Part shown: positions 62,388 to 64,000 of the stretch, in pieces
How positions within the stretch are numbered: position 1 is the first letter of the stretch
Layout: each line of letters opens with the position of its first letter
Assembly (NCBI GenBank): GCA_020849275.1
Contig: JADLGO010000050.1
Coordinates: 1 to 64,000 of the forward strand
DNA from: Chthonomonadales bacterium
GTDB taxonomy: Bacteria; Armatimonadota; Chthonomonadetes; Chthonomonadales; CAJBBX01
Length of the DNA: 64,000 nt
Direction of reading: 5' to 3'
Notes under the pieces: model-generated
The model's database searches: none
Told to the model about the DNA's origin: nothing
What the model saw: only the letters and a program-made list of their open reading frames with translations
Made by a program: the position numbers and the translations under genes

Positions 62388-64000
62388 ATGTCCCGTGTCG
62401 CGCGCGCCACCGCCCTGCTGACCGTCTGCGTGGGAGCCCCTGCCATGTGCCAGTCCGTACTGCCCGAGCTGGATCCGGCCGAGAAGCCCGGTACGCGGCC
62501 CTACGAGATGGTGCGCGCCGGGCGACGCGAGCCGGCCCCGCCCACCCTGCGCTTCGATGACCTGCACGGCTGGACGATGAGCGTTGCGGGCGGGGCGGAG
62601 GCCGCACTTCAGGCGAGCCGGGCGCAGGACCTGTGGGGCCGGCCGGTAGCGCGCCTGCGTTACCGCGGCGCGGGCCGCGAGTCGCCGGGCGCGAGCGTGG
62701 TTCTCCGCCCGCCGGCTCCGGTTGCGCTTCCGGAGGGCGCCGACTGCGTGGACATGTGGGTCTACGGAAATCGGTGGGACTGGGTCAACCCTCCCGGCAC
62801 CCCGCCCGTGCGTGTCGTCCTGAACCTGCGCGACGGCTCCGGCCTCCATCCGCTCCAGGTGGACTCGGTCCGGTGGGAGGAGTGGTGGCTGATGCACCGG
62901 CGCCTCCCGGCGGGCATGCGCCCCCCGGCGACGCTGGATAGCGTGGAGATCGCGGGCGGCTGGCAGCCGGAGTGGCGTGACATCTATCTGGACTCGGCGC
63001 GCTTCTACCGTGAGGACCGCAAGCCCCTGCGAATCGCGCCGCGTCCCCGTCGGAACCTCTCCCTCGCCGCCGGGCAGTCACCGGGCGCCAACACCGGTCC
63101 TGGCCGCCTCGCCTTCCCCACGCGGGAGACGACGATCCTGCCTGTGCAGCTCGGCGGCAAGTTCCGCAACCGGGTCACCGCGCAGGGGGACGGCTGGGTG
63201 TTCACCTACGATGGCGCCGACACGTCGGTGGTCTACCGCTTTCATCCCGAGCGTGGACTGGGCGGCATCGAGGCGACCTGCGCGGGCAAGCCGGCGGGGC
63301 GGCCGCTGGACTCGGCCGCCGTGCAGGGCGGTGAGGCCGGCGCGCCTCGCCGGCTGGAGGCGTCGGCCGACCGTGGCGTGGTGACCTGCCTCTACGCCGA
63401 CGGGACGAAGTTGCGGCTCCAGATCCGCCAGAAGAGCCTGATCGTCGACGTCGCGAACCCCGGCGGCGCGGCGACGGGTCTCCGGCTCGGATCGTGGAGC
63501 GGAGTGCGGGAGCCGAGGGCAGTCTACGTCCCCCCCATCACCTTCGGCTCCACGAACCCGACCGTGCTGCTGGCGCGCTCCGGCACGGGCTGGTTCTGCG
63601 GCTCGGTGTGGGTGGACTGGTACCGCTCCAACGGCTCCGAGCTCTACGGCGCCGAGCAGGCGTCGGGCACGTCGGCGCGCATCAACGGGGGCGTGCGCTA
63701 CAACCTGCGGACCGACGGCCGGCGCAACCCGCTGTTCGAGCGTCTCTTCGTGACGGTGTCACCGGTGTTCGAGGAGGTGCTGCCGACGGTGCCGAACCCG
63801 GTGGGCCGGCACGCCCGGCAGGCCGCCGCGCGGCTCTGGCAGGAGTCGTGGGGGCCCGACAACTTCGAGAAGCAGGCGAAGCGTAGCGAGACGCTCCGTG
63901 CCTACGGCATTCGCATGCTCACGCAGTGCAACCACGAGATCAGTTGGCGCGACGGGGGCGAGAGCTTCACGCTGCGCGTCCATGCGGCGCCCGGCAAGGG
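62388..64000 (+). CDS. Large secreted protein, C-terminus beyond the window
   Basis: The ATG at 62388 has GGAGG 6 bases upstream and the frame stays open to the window end (537 codons). The N-terminus is a signal peptide (ALLTVCVGAPAMC, with a possible lipobox-like Cys). Residues ~45-190 look like a galactose-binding jelly roll (LRFDDLHGWTMSVAGGAEAA, then VDMWVYGNRWDWVNPP, and LDSVEIAGGWQPEWRDIYLD). The following region is beta-rich and ends in NFEKQAKRSETLRAYGIRML. It resembles the N-terminal parts of large carbohydrate-active proteins such as the DUF6259-like one at 21262; no catalytic domain is visible yet. Confidence 0.75.
   Translation, partial: MSRVARATALLTVCVGAPAMCQSVLPELDPAEKPGTRPYEMVRAGRREPAPPTLRFDDLHGWTMSVAGGAEAALQASRAQDLWGRPVARLRYRGAGRESPGASVVLRPPAPVALPEGADCVDMWVYGNRWDWVNPPGTPPVRVVLNLRDGSGLHPLQVDSVRWEEWWLMHRRLPAGMRPPATLDSVEIAGGWQPEWRDIYLDSARFYREDRKPLRIAPRPRRNLSLAAGQSPGANTGPGRLAFPTRETTILPVQLGGKFRNRVTAQGDGWVFTYDGADTSVVYRFHPERGLGGIEATCAGKPAGRPLDSAAVQGGEAGAPRRLEASADRGVVTCLYADGTKLRLQIRQKSLIVDVANPGGAATGLRLGSWSGVREPRAVYVPPITFGSTNPTVLLARSGTGWFCGSVWVDWYRSNGSELYGAEQASGTSARINGGVRYNLRTDGRRNPLFERLFVTVSPVFEEVLPTVPNPVGRHARQAAARLWQESWGPDNFEKQAKRSETLRAYGIRMLTQCNHEISWRDGGESFTLRVHAAPGK

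Overview
The window is about 70% GC and reads as a chromosomal segment of a GC-rich, Gram-negative-type environmental bacterium, most likely Armatimonadota. The main clue is three DUF1559 prepilin-like genes with the near-identical N-terminus [20 protein letters not shown] followed by FPVFAQARE, a signature I associate with that phylum. Further clues are a PEP-CTERM protein, many large secreted glycoside-hydrolase-like proteins, LacI-type regulators, and frequent GTG/TTG starts. The taxonomic call is inference. Most long antisense open frames here are GC-rich shadows and are left out.

Layout. 1-284: the end of an insertion sequence (truncated transposase plus two tandem 26-bp repeats), then a promoter and tRNA-Ser(GGA). 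327-2375: a PIG-L deacetylase-like exported protein and a small YHS-like metal-binding protein. 2681-13497: the most unusual block. Six mostly overlapping genes encode a zinc-ribbon Hsp70-like ATPase, a protein with two GrpE-like head domains, a zinc-ribbon/beta-propeller-like protein, a VWA-like membrane protein, a membrane-anchored endonuclease/exonuclease/phosphatase and a 1073-aa Tubulin_2-like GTPase. 13529-17330: queC, queE and two UroD-superfamily proteins.

17398-24888: a LacI / DUF1559 / lipoprotein operon, a divergent AGE-family epimerase and a 1208-aa secreted DUF6259-like protein. 24960-25763: an RNHCP gene behind two short leader ORFs and stacked hairpins. 25796-31777: an orphan OppD-like ATPase, an MrfA/YprA-type helicase, an AlbA_2-like protein, a Tat-type xylose-isomerase-like protein and a TauE/SafE permease. 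31827-34560: a sulfur/redox block with a persulfide-dioxygenase/rhodanese protein, two tiny membrane proteins that each contain an in-frame TGA (candidate selenoproteins) and a TlpA-like thioredoxin.

34587-43028: a GH99-like protein, an NlpC/P60 hydrolase, an SnoaL-like protein, an FAD oxidoreductase with a divergent HxlR regulator, a double DUF1801 protein, and a second LacI / DUF1559 / small-protein operon. 43357-52721: two hemerythrin-like proteins, a DUF1858-NnrS-like membrane protein and a 7Fe ferredoxin on the minus strand, facing a plus-strand operon with a cytochrome-b-like membrane protein, a molybdopterin oxidoreductase, an AhpD-like protein, a four-cluster Fe-S protein, a Rieske protein and a small membrane protein. 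This looks like an anaerobic or nitrogen-oxide-linked electron-transfer complex. 53208-64000: the third DUF1559 gene, a TlpA fusion, an esterase, a large CHASE4/PAS/GAF/HD-GYP sensor, an Arg-rich exported protein, a PEP-CTERM protein, a zinc-ribbon protein and a secreted protein that runs off the window.
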